NCBI GenBank assembly: GCA_000702245.1
Contig: JNKY01000015.1
Location: 124,001 to 188,000 of the forward strand
Direction of reading: 5' to 3'
Source of the DNA: Lachnospiraceae bacterium C6A11
GTDB lineage: Bacteria; Bacillota; Clostridia; Lachnospirales; Lachnospiraceae
DNA length: 64,000 nucleotides
Below are positions 16,611-26,843 of this stretch, piece by piece. The translations under genes and the position numbers were made by a program. The notes beneath the pieces were generated by a model, which saw only the letters and a list, made by a program, of their open reading frames with translations, did no database searches and was not told the origin of the DNA. Positions within the stretch are counted from its first letter, which is position 1, and each line of letters starts with the position of its first letter.

Positions 16611-19295
16611 CTACTCTGCATCATCTGTATCCGAAGCTTCCTCTTCTTCGCTGTCAGCTTCTTCTTCGGCATCTCTCTCGGCCGCACCAAGCATAGCCTG
16701 AAGATCTCCCGGAAGGCTCTTAGTCTCTTCCTCTGCGAGGTCCTCAGCCTCTTCTCTTATTCTCTCTTCTTCGTCGATCAGCTCTGCCTCCGGAAGATCA
16801 GGCGCTTCCTCATCGGTTGCTGCCGTTCCTGCGTCAGAGGTCTTGATCTCGTCTCTAACCTTTGCGATGCCTGCTACAGTTATATCGCTGTCTGCGTCGA
16901 TGCGCATCAGCTTAACACCGGATGCATTTCTTCCGGTCATTGATATCTCGCCGCACTTGATCTGGATTATGATGCCCTGATTTGTGATCAGCATGACCTC
17001 ATGATCCGGATTAACTGCCTTAACACCTACAACATCGCCGGTCTTCTCGGTGATCTTGTAGCACTTAACGCCCTTGCCGCCACGTCTCTGGAGTGGGAAT
17101 TCCTTGCTTAGCGTACGTTTTCCGATACCCTTCTCGGAAACAACGAGAAGAGCTTCGCCCTGAGTTGAAAGCTGCATTCCGACGATCTCGTCGCCCTCTG
17201 AAAGGTTCATACCGCGAACACCCATAGCGCTTCTGCCGGTACTTCTTACATCAGTATCCTTGAATCTGATGCAGATACCGTATTTTGTAACCATAAATAT
17301 ATCTCTTGTATTATCGGTCGTCTTAACCTCGATAAGCTCATCATCCTCCTGGAGAGTCATCGCGATGATACCGTTCTTACGGATATTTGCGTACTCTGTT
17401 TCCGGAGTCTTCTTGATGATACCGTGCTTTGTGACCATGATCAGATACTTCTTCTCGCTGAACTGCTTAAGCGGGATGACAGCCGTTACATGTTCGTCAG
17501 CTTCAAGCTGGAGCAGGTTGACGATAGCTGTACCTCTTGCGGTACGGCCTGCCTCCGGTATCTGATAGACCTTCATTTTATACACTCGGCCCTTATTTGT
17601 AAAGCAGAGAATATAATGCTTTGTCGTGGTCATGAGGATATCTTCGATGAAATCGTCTTCGATGGTCTGAACACCCTTGATACCCTTGCCGCCTCTGTTC
17701 TGAGCATGGAAGTTATCAACCGATGTACGCTTGAAATACCCAAGATGCGTCATTGTAAGGACTGCATTCTCCTCAGGAATAAGGTCTTCATCAACGATAT
17801 CTGACTCGTCCTCGCCGATAGAGGTTCTTCTGTCATCACCGTATTTGTCAGCGATAAGCTGCATCTCATCACGGATAACGCCGAGAAGGATCTTCTCATC
17901 ACCAAGGATAGACTTAAGGTAAGCGATCCTCTCCTGAAGCTCCTTATATTCAGCTTCCAGCTTCTCTTTCTCGAGACCTGTAAGAGCACGGAGTCTCATA
18001 TCTACGATGGCCTGAGCCTGAACCTCTGTGAGAGAGAACCTTTCGATAAGCTTTTCCTTAGCCTCCGCAACATTTGCGGCGCCTCTGATTATCCTGATAA
18101 CTTCATCAATATTGTCAATGGCGATAAGGAGACCCTCTAAGATGTGGGCTCTCTCCTCTGCCTTCTTAAGATCAAACTTTGTCCTTCTTGTAACAACCTC
18201 CTCCTGATGCTTGATATAATACTTCAGCATGTCTGGAAGGCTGAGAACTCTTGGCTGATTGTCAACAAGCGCAAGCATATTTACGCCAAAGGTATCCTCG
18301 AGCTGTGTATGCTTGTAGAGGTTGTTGAGGAGTACGTTTGCGTTGCAGTCACGTCTTACCTCGATAACAACACGGAGACCTTCTCTTGATGATTCATCGC
18401 GGAGGTCTGTTATGCCGTCAACTCTCTTATCCTTAACGAGGTCGGCGATCTTCTTGATGAGAAGGGCCTTATTTACCATGTAAGGAAGCTCTGTTATTAC
18501 TATCCTCTGCTTGCCGTTTGGCATAGGCTCTATCTCGGTTACGGCACGAACACGGATCTTGCCGCGGCCTGTTCTGTAAGCCTCGTTGATGCCTCTTACA
18601 CCGAGGATCTGTGCACCTGTAGGGAAGTCAGGACCCTTGACGATCTGAAGGATCTCTTCAATATCAGTCTCTCTGTCCTCTTCGATACGGTTGTTGATCA
18701 TCTTAACTGCTGCTGCAGTAACCTCTCTCAGGTTGTGAGGAGGGATATTTGTTGCCATACCAACGGCGATACCTGAGGTACCGTTTACGAGAAGGTTTGG
18801 ATAGCGGCTCGGAAGAACCGTAGGCTCCTTCTCTGTTTCGTCGAAGTTTGGTATGAAATCAACAGTATCTTTATTGATATCGGCAAGCATCTCCATAGAG
18901 ATCTTGGTAAGTCTTGCCTCTGTGTATCGCATGGCAGCTGCTCCGTCTCCATCCATGGAGCCGAAGTTTCCGTGACCGTCAACCAGCGGATATCTTGTAT
19001 TCCAGTCCTGCGCGAGCTTAACTAAAGCCTCGTAGATGGAGCTGTCACCGTGTGGATGGTATTTACCCATTGTATCACCGACAATACGCGCACATTTTCT
19101 GTGTGGCTTGTCAGGACCGTTGTTCAGCTCGATCATAGAGTACAGTATCCTTCTCTGAACCGGCTTAAGACCGTCTCTAACATCAGGAAGGGCACGGGCA
19201 GCTATGACGCTCATGGCATAATCTATGTACGAGTTTTCCATCGTTTTCTTCAGGTCTACTTCTCGTACTTCATCAAATATCTTGTCGTCGTCCAT
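16611..19295 (-). CDS. gyrA: DNA gyrase subunit A
   Basis: 894 residues. It carries the QRRILYSM breakage-reunion start, the quinolone region [19 protein letters not shown] and the catalytic tyrosine in [10 protein letters not shown]. The C-terminal beta-pinwheel has its GyrA box-type repeats (QRRGGKGVK). The protein ends in about 90 residues that are very acidic ([18 protein letters not shown]), longer than in many orthologues. It works with GyrB to introduce negative supercoils. It lies 92 bp after gyrB, in the conserved origin operon. Confidence 0.98.
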   Translation of the reverse strand: MDDDKIFDEVREVDLKKTMENSYIDYAMSVIAARALPDVRDGLKPVQRRILYSMIELNNGPDKPHRKCARIVGDTMGKYHPHGDSSIYEALVKLAQDWNTRYPLVDGHGNFGSMDGDGAAAMRYTEARLTKISMEMLADINKDTVDFIPNFDETEKEPTVLPSRYPNLLVNGTSGIAVGMATNIPPHNLREVTAAAVKMINNRIEEDRETDIEEILQIVKGPDFPTGAQILGVRGINEAYRTGRGKIRVRAVTEIEPMPNGKQRIVITELPYMVNKALLIKKIADLVKDKRVDGITDLRDESSREGLRVVIEVRRDCNANVLLNNLYKHTQLEDTFGVNMLALVDNQPRVLSLPDMLKYYIKHQEEVVTRRTKFDLKKAEERAHILEGLLIAIDNIDEVIRIIRGAANVAEAKEKLIERFSLTEVQAQAIVDMRLRALTGLEKEKLEAEYKELQERIAYLKSILGDEKILLGVIRDEMQLIADKYGDDRRTSIGEDESDIVDEDLIPEENAVLTMTHLGYFKRTSVDNFHAQNRGGKGIKGVQTIEDDFIEDILMTTTKHYILCFTNKGRVYKMKVYQIPEAGRTARGTAIVNLLQLEADEHVTAVIPLKQFSEKKYLIMVTKHGIIKKTPETEYANIRKNGIIAMTLQEDDELIEVKTTDNTRDIFMVTKYGICIRFKDTDVRSTGRSAMGVRGMNLSEGDEIVGMQLSTQGEALLVVSEKGIGKRTLSKEFPLQRRGGKGVKCYKITEKTGDVVGVKAVNPDHEVMLITNQGIIIQIKCGEISMTGRNASGVKLMRIDADSDITVAGIAKVRDEIKTSDAGTAATDEEAPDLPEAELIDEEERIREEAEDLAEEETKSLPGDLQAMLGAAERDAEEEADSEEEEASDTDDAE

Positions 19296-19387
19296 TATTT
19301 TTCTCCTTTTTCAGGGATTCATCATACTTTATCTCAGATTAATATCTCATAAAACGATTACTTCAGTGACTTAACACTCTTATCGCA

Positions 19388-21328
19388 TTAAATATCAAGG
19401 TTTTTAACGAACTTAGCGTTCTCTTCGATGAACTTCTTACGAGGCTCAACCTTGTCACCCATCAGAGTATTGAAGGTAAGGTCAACCTCCGTTTCGTCAT
19501 CCTGTGAGATTGAAACACGAAGAAGTATTCTCTTCTCAGGATCCATAGTGGTATCCCAGAGCTGCTCTGCATCCATCTCACCAAGACCCTTGTATCGCTG
19601 AACCTTGTTATTCTGATCACGTCCTACCTCTTCGATGATGCTTGCAAGCTCGTCATCGCTGTAGGCATACCAGAACTTCTTGTTCTTCTCGAGTCTGTAA
19701 AGAGGCGGCTGTGCAAGATAAACGTGGCCATCTCTGATAAGATCAGGCATGAATCTGTAGAAGAATGTGAGGAGGAGGGTTGCTATGTGAGCACCATCCA
19801 CGTCGGCATCCGTCATGATTATTATCTTGTTATATCTAAGCTTCTCTACATCAAAATTATCATGAATACCCGTTCCAAATGCAGTGATCATTGCTTTGAT
19901 CTCCGCATTCTCAAGGATGTGGTCTATACGGGCCTTCTCTACGTTGAGGATCTTACCTCTAAGAGGAAGGATGGCCTGAGTAGCACGGTTTCTCGCAGTT
20001 TTTGCGGAGCCACCAGCCGAATCTCCCTCGACTATATAGATCTCGCACTCGTCCGGATTCTTGCTTGAACAGTCTGCAAGCTTTCCGGGAAGTGCCATTG
20101 ATTCTGTAAGATTTGATTTTCTGGCAACGTCTCTTGCCTTTCTCGCTGCAAGGCGGGCTCTCTGTGCCATAACAGCCTTGTCAACGATAGTCTTCGCAAC
20201 CGAAGGATTCTGCTCGAGGAAATAAACCATCTGCTCAGACATAACGCTTTCAACTGCGGTACGTGCTTCTGCATTTCCGAGCTTCTGCTTGGTCTGGCCC
20301 TCAAACTGAGGCTCCTCGATCTTAACACTGATGATAGCCGTAAGACCTTCTCTCAGGTCATCGCCGGACAGATTGTCGTCCTTATCCTTCAGATAGTTGT
20401 TGCTTCTTGCATAATCGTTGAAAACCTTCGTAAGCGCAGCCCTGAAGCCTGTCATATGCATACCGCCCTCAGGTGTGATGATATTATTTACGAAGCTGTA
20501 AACCGACTCGTTGTAGCCGTCATTATGCTGAAGAGCAACTTCAACATTTATATTATTCTTAACGCCTTCGCAGTAAATAACCTTGTCATAGATGGCTGTC
20601 TTGCCCTTGTTGAGGTATTCTACGAATTCTTTGATACCGCCTTCATAGTGGAAGGTTCTTTCAACAGGCTCCTCAGGACGAAGATCCGTAAGGCTTATCT
20701 TCAGATTCTTCGTAAGGAAGGCAGTCTCTCTGAGTCTGACCTTCAGAGTCTCAAAATCATAGATAACATCATCAAATATGGTAGCATCCGGCTTGAAGGT
20801 TACTCTTGTACCGGTCTTATCTGTCTCGCCCACAACCTTAAGGTCGTAGCAGATATTTCCTCTCTCATATCTTTGCTGATATACCTTGCCATCTCTTGAA
20901 ACCTGAACCTCAAGCCAGTCTGAAAGCGCATTTACAACGGAAGAACCAACGCCGTGAAGACCGCCGGAAACCTTGTAGCCTCCACCACCAAACTTACCAC
21001 CGGCATGGAGCACAGTAAATACGACCTCCACTGCAGGTCTCTTCATCTTTGGCTGTATTCCGACAGGAATACCTCTACCGTTATCCTCAACAGTTATTGA
21101 ATTGTCCTGATTGATGAAAACCTTGATCTCAGAACAGTAACCTGCAAGTGCCTCATCTACAGAGTTATCAACAATCTCGTAAACGAGATGATGAAGACCT
21201 CTTGAAGAAGTACTGCCGATATACATTCCCGGTCTCTTTCTTACAGCCTCAAGTCCTTCAAGAACCTGAATCTGTTCAGCACCGTAATTTCCTTCCTGTT
21301 CAACGATCTGATCCTTTAAATCTTCCAC
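19388..21328 (-). CDS. gyrB: DNA gyrase subunit B
   Basis: 646 residues. GHKL ATPase motifs ([35 protein letters not shown]), the transducer, the TOPRIM domain ([26 protein letters not shown]) and the C-terminal QRYKGLGEM are present. The start is GTG at 21328 with AGGAGG 6 bases upstream. It lies downstream of recF as in Bacillus. Confidence 0.98.
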   Translation of the reverse strand: MEDLKDQIVEQEGNYGAEQIQVLEGLEAVRKRPGMYIGSTSSRGLHHLVYEIVDNSVDEALAGYCSEIKVFINQDNSITVEDNGRGIPVGIQPKMKRPAVEVVFTVLHAGGKFGGGGYKVSGGLHGVGSSVVNALSDWLEVQVSRDGKVYQQRYERGNICYDLKVVGETDKTGTRVTFKPDATIFDDVIYDFETLKVRLRETAFLTKNLKISLTDLRPEEPVERTFHYEGGIKEFVEYLNKGKTAIYDKVIYCEGVKNNINVEVALQHNDGYNESVYSFVNNIITPEGGMHMTGFRAALTKVFNDYARSNNYLKDKDDNLSGDDLREGLTAIISVKIEEPQFEGQTKQKLGNAEARTAVESVMSEQMVYFLEQNPSVAKTIVDKAVMAQRARLAARKARDVARKSNLTESMALPGKLADCSSKNPDECEIYIVEGDSAGGSAKTARNRATQAILPLRGKILNVEKARIDHILENAEIKAMITAFGTGIHDNFDVEKLRYNKIIIMTDADVDGAHIATLLLTFFYRFMPDLIRDGHVYLAQPPLYRLEKNKKFWYAYSDDELASIIEEVGRDQNNKVQRYKGLGEMDAEQLWDTTMDPEKRILLRVSISQDDETEVDLTFNTLMGDKVEPRKKFIEENAKFVKNLDI

Positions 21329-21442
21329 CTGAATCCTCCTAACGTTATGATCTTATACATCATACTTTTAGTTTCTAATAAACAAATATTTATATAATCT
21401 GATAATTCACTGTGTTGATACTTTTTCGTGTTTTATCAACGT

Positions 21443-22531
21443 TTATATACTTTTACTAACTGCGCTGCCTGCTTCGATATAGTAGATCTTATCTATCGTG
21501 ATCCTTTCACGGATAAAATCATCATATCCGGTACAGGTTATAATGGTCTGAATATCCTTGATCGCATCCAGCAGTGCATTTCTTCTTCCACTGTCAAGCT
21601 CTGACATAACATCATCGAGGAGAAGCACCGGACTGTCATTTATTATCCTTCTTACAAGCTCTATCTCAGCAAGCTTAAGCGAAAGTGCCGCTGTACGCTG
21701 CTGCCCCTGGGAGCCGTAAAGCCTGACATCCATATCATTTATGAAAAATGATATATCGTCTCTGTGCGGTCCATATTGGGTGCTCTCGTATTTGCAATCG
21801 TTATCTCTCTTACTCTTAAGAATCTCGGCGAAATCATTCTCATCAACCGACTTATTATAAACGATCTTAAGCTCTTCCTTCTCGCCGGACAGCCCCTTAT
21901 GGATATCTCTGACTATGTCTCCGAGCATCTCTATAAAATTCTCTCTCTCCTTGATGACTTTGATACCGTAGGACATAAGCTGTTCATCCCAGACATCAAG
22001 CGTATCGATAAGAGACTTGTTAAAATATATCTGTCTCAGAAGATTATTCCTCTGATTGAGAACCTTGTTGTAATTGGACAGGTTGCTGTAATAAAGCCTG
22101 CTAAGCTGGCACAGCTCCATATCCATGAACCTTCTTCTCTCAACCGGACCGTTCTTGATAATACTCAGATCCTCCGGAGAGAAAAATATGATATTCAGAA
22201 GACCGTAAAGCTCCGCAGACCGCCTTATCGGCAGTCCGTCAATCGCCACACCTTTATTTTTACTTTTCTTCAGGTGCATATCGATCCTGCGGGAAATATC
22301 ATTTTTACGCACAAGCAGTTTTATATGAGACTCTTCTTCACCGAACTTTATTATCTCTTTATCCCTGCTGCCCCTATGTGATTTGGTGGTTGCAGCCATG
22401 TAGATTGCTTCGAGAATATTTGTCTTACCCTGGGCGTTCATACCGTAGAGGATATTTGTGCCCTTGTCGAAGCTGATATCGAGAGCCCCATAATTTCTGT
22501 AATTATTTAATGCTATCTGTTCTATGTACAT
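21443..22531 (-). CDS. recF: DNA replication and repair protein RecF
   Basis: 362 residues, the normal size. Walker A GMNAQGKTNILEAIY, signature YGSQGQQRTAALSLKLAE and Walker B LLLDDVMSELD are intact. RecF is an SMC-like ATPase loading RecA at gapped DNA. The ATG overlaps the yaaA stop by one base, so the two are coupled. Confidence 0.97.
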   Translation of the reverse strand: MYIEQIALNNYRNYGALDISFDKGTNILYGMNAQGKTNILEAIYMAATTKSHRGSRDKEIIKFGEEESHIKLLVRKNDISRRIDMHLKKSKNKGVAIDGLPIRRSAELYGLLNIIFFSPEDLSIIKNGPVERRRFMDMELCQLSRLYYSNLSNYNKVLNQRNNLLRQIYFNKSLIDTLDVWDEQLMSYGIKVIKERENFIEMLGDIVRDIHKGLSGEKEELKIVYNKSVDENDFAEILKSKRDNDCKYESTQYGPHRDDISFFINDMDVRLYGSQGQQRTAALSLKLAEIELVRRIINDSPVLLLDDVMSELDSGRRNALLDAIKDIQTIITCTGYDDFIRERITIDKIYYIEAGSAVSKSI

Positions 22532-22740
22532 TATTTCACATTAACTGTTTTTCCATCATATTCAACGGTATCACCGGAAACAACCTTCTTGCCTCTGCGT
22601 TCATCAACTTCACCGTTGACTTTAACTTCGCCATTCTGGATGACTATTTTTGCATCTATTCCTGATGATACAAGTCCGGCAGCCTTGAGCAGCTGTCCGA
22701 GTTTTATAAATTCTTCGCCTTCTCTAAGTTTAAATTCCAT
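22531..22740 (-). CDS. yaaA: S4-domain RNA-binding protein YaaA
   Basis: 69 residues forming a single S4-like alpha-L RNA-binding domain: FIKLGQLLKAAGLVSSGIDAK, then NGEVKVNGEVDERRGKKV. This small gene sits between dnaN and recF in most Firmicutes. The ATG is 17 bp after the dnaN stop. Precise role unknown; RNA or ribosome binding is inferred from the fold. Confidence 0.93.
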   Translation of the reverse strand: MEFKLREGEEFIKLGQLLKAAGLVSSGIDAKIVIQNGEVKVNGEVDERRGKKVVSGDTVEYDGKTVNVK

Positions 22741-22757
22741 ATATATTTCCTGTATTA

Positions 22758-23873
22758 TTAGTATATTGATGTGTTGATATTGATTGGGAGAATGATGTAA
22801 ATATATGTCTCCTCAGCGTCCTTGATGATGCACGGACTCTTCGAATCATACATATAGATGCTTACGTTATCGTCATCGATTACGCGCAGAGCATCCATAA
22901 GGAACTTAGGATTGAATCCGATGATGATCTCATCACCTTCCTTGGAAATCTCTAGCTCCTCATTAAGAGAACCAATATTTGTATCAACTCTGAGATACAT
23001 ATTGTTATCATTCTTAACACTTACAACGATAGGCTTCTTGTCTGTCTCCTGGATGAAGATGGAAGCTCTGTCGATGATAGCCATAAGCTCCTTCTTATCA
23101 GCCTTAACAACGATCTTGTGATCGATGGAAAGCATCTGGCTTATCTTGAAATACTCGCCTTCGATGAGTCTTGAAACAACTCTTGTATCGCCAAACTCGA
23201 AAAGAACGTGATTGTCTGAGAAGAAAATGGTGATTTCATCATCCATCTCTCCTGAGATGATCTTACTAACTTCCTGAAGGCTCTTGCCCGGAATAACAAC
23301 CTTAACATCAGGATTGTCGCCCTTAAGAGCTATATTTCTCATTGAGATTCTGTGACCGTCGAGAGAAACAACTGTAAGAGTATTATTTTCAACTTTGAAA
23401 TACTCACCTGTCATGAGTCTTGTATTTTCATTGTCTGAAATAGAAAATATAGTCTGTCTTATAACATCACGAAGAGTCATCTGTGATATCGTAATGCTTT
23501 TCTCCTTCTCTATAGTAGGAAGATAAGAGAAGTCCTCACCTGATCTGCAAGGAACAACTGCCTTGGTCTTCTCACAATAAACAGTCGTCTTGTAATCAGA
23601 ATTGGTTTCTATATCAATCTCGCTGTCAGGAAGCTTTCTAACGATATCAGAGAAGAACTTTGCTTCAAGGGCTATCTTTCCTTCCTCTAAGATGGTTCCT
23701 TCTATATATGTTTCTATACCAAGCTCAAGATCGTTAGCGATAAGCTTGATCCTTCCTCCTGCTGCTTCAACCAGTATGCACTGAAGTATAGGCATAGTAG
23801 TCTTATTTGAAACTGCTTTTGATACTGTACTTATTCCTGCAGACAGATCTGATTTTTTACATTTGATACGCAT
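22758..23873 (-). CDS. dnaN: DNA polymerase III beta subunit (sliding clamp)
   Basis: 371 residues, with three repeated clamp domains. N-terminal KSDLSAGISTVSKAVSNKTTMP and the C-terminal MDALRVIDDDNVSIYMYDSKSP region match DnaN. The C-terminus ends IYIILPININTSIY, in place of the common LPMR ending, a modest divergence. It encircles DNA as processivity factor. It lies directly downstream of dnaA across the oriC spacer. Confidence 0.97.
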   Translation of the reverse strand: MRIKCKKSDLSAGISTVSKAVSNKTTMPILQCILVEAAGGRIKLIANDLELGIETYIEGTILEEGKIALEAKFFSDIVRKLPDSEIDIETNSDYKTTVYCEKTKAVVPCRSGEDFSYLPTIEKEKSITISQMTLRDVIRQTIFSISDNENTRLMTGEYFKVENNTLTVVSLDGHRISMRNIALKGDNPDVKVVIPGKSLQEVSKIISGEMDDEITIFFSDNHVLFEFGDTRVVSRLIEGEYFKISQMLSIDHKIVVKADKKELMAIIDRASIFIQETDKKPIVVSVKNDNNMYLRVDTNIGSLNEELEISKEGDEIIIGFNPKFLMDALRVIDDDNVSIYMYDSKSPCIIKDAEETYIYIILPININTSIY

Positions 23874-24200
23874 GAGACGACTCCTTTATTTATTAAATAT
23901 TTTTTAGTAGTAATAGTAATAAGGGTTGTTGATATGTTGAAAAGTCTCGCAGCCCTTGATTTCACTGAAAAAACGGGTTGATTTTTAATGTTGAACTGTC
24001 TTTATTTGAAAGTTAGTTAATGTTGATATTCAGGATCCGGTCTAGAAAATACTGTAAAATACAGGTTTTCGGCCGTTTATCAATTTAAAACTAAAAATTC
24101 AAGTTTTCAGACAATTAGAACTTATCAACAGTTATCAACAATTGTTTTTATTTTGTGTTTAAAACTTAGTTATTAACTGAAGGAATGTTGATTACTTCAA
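23874..24200. other. oriC: oriC, dnaA-dnaN part: DnaA boxes, DnaA-trio and unwinding region
   Basis: 327 bp non-coding. Two tandem perfect boxes TTATCAACA lie at 24122-24130 and 24132-24140; inverted near-boxes TGTTGATAT at 23927-23935 and 24021-24029, and TGTTGATTA at 24186-24194. Next to the 23927 box, toward dnaN, come GGG (23923-23925), then six trinucleotides TAG TAG TAA TAG TAA TAA (23905-23922) and an AT-only tract (23887-23905). This is the order known for Firmicutes basal unwinding systems (boxes, GC-rich bases, DnaA-trios, AT-rich melting region). Replication is inferred to start here. Confidence 0.85.
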
Positions 24201-25598
24201 TTATTCCTGAGGATTCAGCTTCTTAATGATGATATCTACAGTTGAACTGAACTGTGAATCCTCCTTGACCTTCTCTTCGATACGCTTGATGCCGTTATAA
24301 ACAGTCGCGTGATCCTTGCCGCCGACGGTATCTCCGATTGACTGGAGGCTTCTGTCGGTAAGATTCCTGCAAAGATACATTACAAGCTGTCTTGCGATAG
24401 CTATATCTGCACTTCTCTTTTTCGACTTAATATCCTCCGTTGAGATATCCATATGCTCGGCAACAGTCGAAAGGATAAGCTCCGGAGTAATAACAACAGA
24501 AGTGGTTTCCTTGGAGATAAGATCCTTCAGAGTATCCTTAGCCAGCTCCTCTGTTATATTTACATTCATCAGCTTTGCGTAAACGCTTATCTTATTTAAG
24601 GCACCTTCAAGTTCTCTGACGTTGGAAACGATATTTTCCGCTATGTAGTTAAATACACTGTCAGGTATGCCGGTCAGACCGTTAAGCTCGGCCTTGTTAC
24701 GAAGGATAGCCATACGTGTTTCATAATCAGGGGCATGGATATCGATCGGAACACCCCATTCAAATCTTGAACGCAGTCTTTCTTCAAGCTGCTTAATCTC
24801 CTTTGGAGGTTTATCAGAAGATATGATTATCTGCTTCTTAGCTTCGTACAGATAATTGAAGGTGTTGAAAAACTCAATCTGGGTTTTCTCACGACCGATT
24901 ATCTCCTGGATATCGTCGATAAGAAGAACATCAACTCTTCTGTATTTGTCTCTGAAATCATCTGTTTTATTCTTCTGGATGGCATCAATGATGTCATTCG
25001 TGAAAATCTCAGAGGTTGTATATAAAACGTTTGTATTTTCATCGTTCTGCAGGATGTAATGAGCTATCGACTGCATCAGGTGAGTCTTGCCAAGGCCGGA
25101 ACCGCCGTAGATGAAAAGCGGATTGAAATTATCCTGGCAAGGAAGATCCGCAACGGCGAGGCAGGTTGCATAAGCGTGTCTGTTGCTGTCACCGACGATG
25201 AAGTTCTCGAAGGTGTATTTCGGATTGAGGTTTGAACGCTTTACAGCATTATAATAGCCCTCACTGTATTCACGATGAAGCTTCTGCTCTATTCCGTCGA
25301 TACCTGTTTCGTTGTGAGGAATGTAATTATTCTTCTCATCAATGATGATATTTATTTCCGAATCATTGAGTATTTCCCTGATAGCAGAAAGAAGGAAGAT
25401 ATCGTAGCCCTTCTTGTGCAGATATTCTACGCCGTGCTTACCACGCTTTTCATCTACGTAGAAATAGATGGTATTATCTTCAACCTTGAATATCTCAAGA
25501 GTTCTGATCCATGTATCTATGATGATCTTTGAAACATCATAATCAGTCTCCAGTATGCGGAGTATGTCGTTCCATTTTTCTTTAATCAATTCTTCCAT
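24201..25598 (-). CDS. dnaA: Chromosomal replication initiator DnaA
   Basis: 465 residues. Domain I (MEELIKEKWNDIL), a short linker, the AAA+ domain with Walker A GGSGLGKTHLM and Walker B LLIDDIQ, and the C-terminal box-binding helix-turn-helix (ARQLVMYLCRNLTDRSLQSIG then GGKDHATVYNG). The signature usually reads GGRDHTTV; here Arg is Lys and the first Thr is Ala, a conservative change in base-contacting residues. The ATG at 25598 is preferred over a TTG at 25616, whose ribosome site would touch the start codon. DnaA boxes flank the gene on both sides. Confidence 0.97.
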   Translation of the reverse strand: MEELIKEKWNDILRILETDYDVSKIIIDTWIRTLEIFKVEDNTIYFYVDEKRGKHGVEYLHKKGYDIFLLSAIREILNDSEINIIIDEKNNYIPHNETGIDGIEQKLHREYSEGYYNAVKRSNLNPKYTFENFIVGDSNRHAYATCLAVADLPCQDNFNPLFIYGGSGLGKTHLMQSIAHYILQNDENTNVLYTTSEIFTNDIIDAIQKNKTDDFRDKYRRVDVLLIDDIQEIIGREKTQIEFFNTFNYLYEAKKQIIISSDKPPKEIKQLEERLRSRFEWGVPIDIHAPDYETRMAILRNKAELNGLTGIPDSVFNYIAENIVSNVRELEGALNKISVYAKLMNVNITEELAKDTLKDLISKETTSVVITPELILSTVAEHMDISTEDIKSKKRSADIAIARQLVMYLCRNLTDRSLQSIGDTVGGKDHATVYNGIKRIEEKVKEDSQFSSTVDIIIKKLNPQE

Positions 25599-25925
25599 AT
25601 TACTATAAGTAGACAACCTTTCATTTCATTATAAAACGGATATAACCCCATTAGATATAATACATCAAAAACACAAAATAAACAAGTCTTGGAGGGGTCG
25701 TTCCCTAAATTATGGGGCAAAAACTTTTACACAAAATTTAGAGATTATGTATACAAAAATACCCCTTTTTTATAACCACGAAAATACGTCATATTTCGCC
25801 TAATCAACAAACTAATCAACAGAAAACAAGATAGTTATCAACAACTTAATAACAATTTGTTGATAAAATTACGTAAACTTAGGGGTTTTTGGGGTTCATT
25901 TTGTGGGTAACTTTTATTAAAAAGT
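25599..25925. other. oriC: oriC, dnaA-upstream part: DnaA box cluster
   Basis: About 330 bp non-coding between dnaA and rpmH. Boxes: TAATCAACA (25801-25809 and 25813-25821), TTATCAACA (25835-25843), TGTTGATAA (inverted, 25858-25866) and TGTGGGTAA (inverted, 25902-25910). The rest is AT-rich and should hold the dnaA promoter, probably autoregulated by these boxes. With the dnaA-dnaN spacer it forms a bipartite origin as in Bacillus. Confidence 0.8.
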
Positions 25926-25936
25926 GCGCTTTTTCC

Positions 25937-25965
25937 TTGACTTTTCGCGTGTTTTTTAATAGAAT
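25937..25965 (+). promoter_or_regulatory. Promoter of rpmH-rnpA
   Basis: TTGACT (25937-25942), 17-bp spacer, TAGAAT (25960-25965), a good sigma-A promoter 62 bp ahead of the rpmH start. It faces away from dnaA. Confidence 0.75.
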
Positions 25966-26027
25966 GTCACTTGATTTGTGCTTTAGTGCATTTCTTATTA
26001 ATATTTAGAAAGGATGGTAGAAGCTTT

Positions 26028-26162
26028 ATGAAGATGACATTTCAGCCAAAGAACAGACAGAGATCTAAGGTTCACGGATTCAGAAAGAGAATGAGTACTG
26101 CAAATGGTCGTAAGGTTCTTTCAGCAAGAAGAGCTAAGGGAAGAAAGTCTATTTCAGCCTAA
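26028..26162 (+). CDS. rpmH: 50S ribosomal protein L34
   Basis: 44 residues, the standard length: [18 protein letters not shown], then [20 protein letters not shown]. The ATG at 26028 follows AAAGGATGG. Divergent from dnaA, as in most bacteria. Confidence 0.98.
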   Translation: MKMTFQPKNRQRSKVHGFRKRMSTANGRKVLSARRAKGRKSISA

Positions 26163-26186
26163 GACCACGAATTAAGTGGTCTTTTT
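26161..26186 (+). terminator. Hairpin with T-run between rpmH and rnpA
   Basis: Stem AAGACCAC / GTGGTCTT with a 7-base loop and then TTT; the 5' arm overlaps the rpmH stop codon. It looks like a partial terminator that would lower rnpA expression relative to rpmH. Confidence 0.75.
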
Positions 26187-26231
26187 AAGTAGCTTATACC
26201 TTACATAAACGGTGGGTGAGGTAGTTCGTAA

Positions 26232-26585
26232 ATGAAAAATATCATTTCGCTTAAAAACTACAGAGAGTTTGGCAGGGTCTATGACCACAAGGAATCGTTT
26301 GCCAATAAGTATTTAGTGATGTACCGTGCAGCCAATCAGCAGGGTAACAGTAGAATCGGAATCTCTGTCAGTAAAAAAGTTGGCAACAGTGTGGTTCGGC
26401 ACAGGATCACACGACTTATCAGAGAAAGCTACAGATTAAATAAAGATAACTTGAAGACAGGCTATGATATTGTGATCGTAGCCAGACCGGCTGCAAAAGG
26501 AAGCAGCTACTTCGATATAGAAGGAGCTTTTCTTCATTTATGCAGGCTGCATCATCTCATAGCAGATGAAAACAGTAAGGATTGA
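26232..26585 (+). CDS. rnpA: Ribonuclease P protein component
   Basis: 117 residues. The RNP motif is clear: NSRIGISVSKKVGNSVVRHR followed by ITRLIRESYR. N-terminus ISLKNYREFGRVYDHKESF fits the family. It binds the RNase P RNA to mature tRNA 5' ends. GTGAGGTAG upstream is the ribosome site. Confidence 0.97.
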   Translation: MKNIISLKNYREFGRVYDHKESFANKYLVMYRAANQQGNSRIGISVSKKVGNSVVRHRITRLIRESYRLNKDNLKTGYDIVIVARPAAKGSSYFDIEGAFLHLCRLHHLIADENSKD

Positions 26586-26621
26586 TCAGTTGTATTTCGT
26601 TTTAATTCGGAAAGATCAATA

Positions 26622-26834
26622 ATGAATAAAGTTTGTATTTGTTTAATAGAGTTTTACAGGAAAAGAATATCACCGTTGAAAAGACACGGAACCTGCAGAT
26701 ATTACCCTACCTGCTCCGCATATGCCATTCAGGCCTATAAAAAATACAACTTTTTTAAGGCAACAGGGCTGGCAGTGTGGAGGATTGTTCGCTGCAATCC
26801 ATTCAGTAAGGGCGGATATGATCCGGTTCCATAG
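26622..26834 (+). CDS. yidD: Membrane protein insertion efficiency factor YidD
   Basis: 70 residues. The conserved core [20 protein letters not shown], then [15 protein letters not shown] and [13 protein letters not shown] identifies YidD. It is an amphipathic peripheral membrane protein helping YidC/Sec insertion. Lies between rnpA and yidC, 9 bp before yidC. Confidence 0.96.
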   Translation: MNKVCICLIEFYRKRISPLKRHGTCRYYPTCSAYAIQAYKKYNFFKATGLAVWRIVRCNPFSKGGYDPVP

Positions 26835-26843
26835 GAGAAAAAG

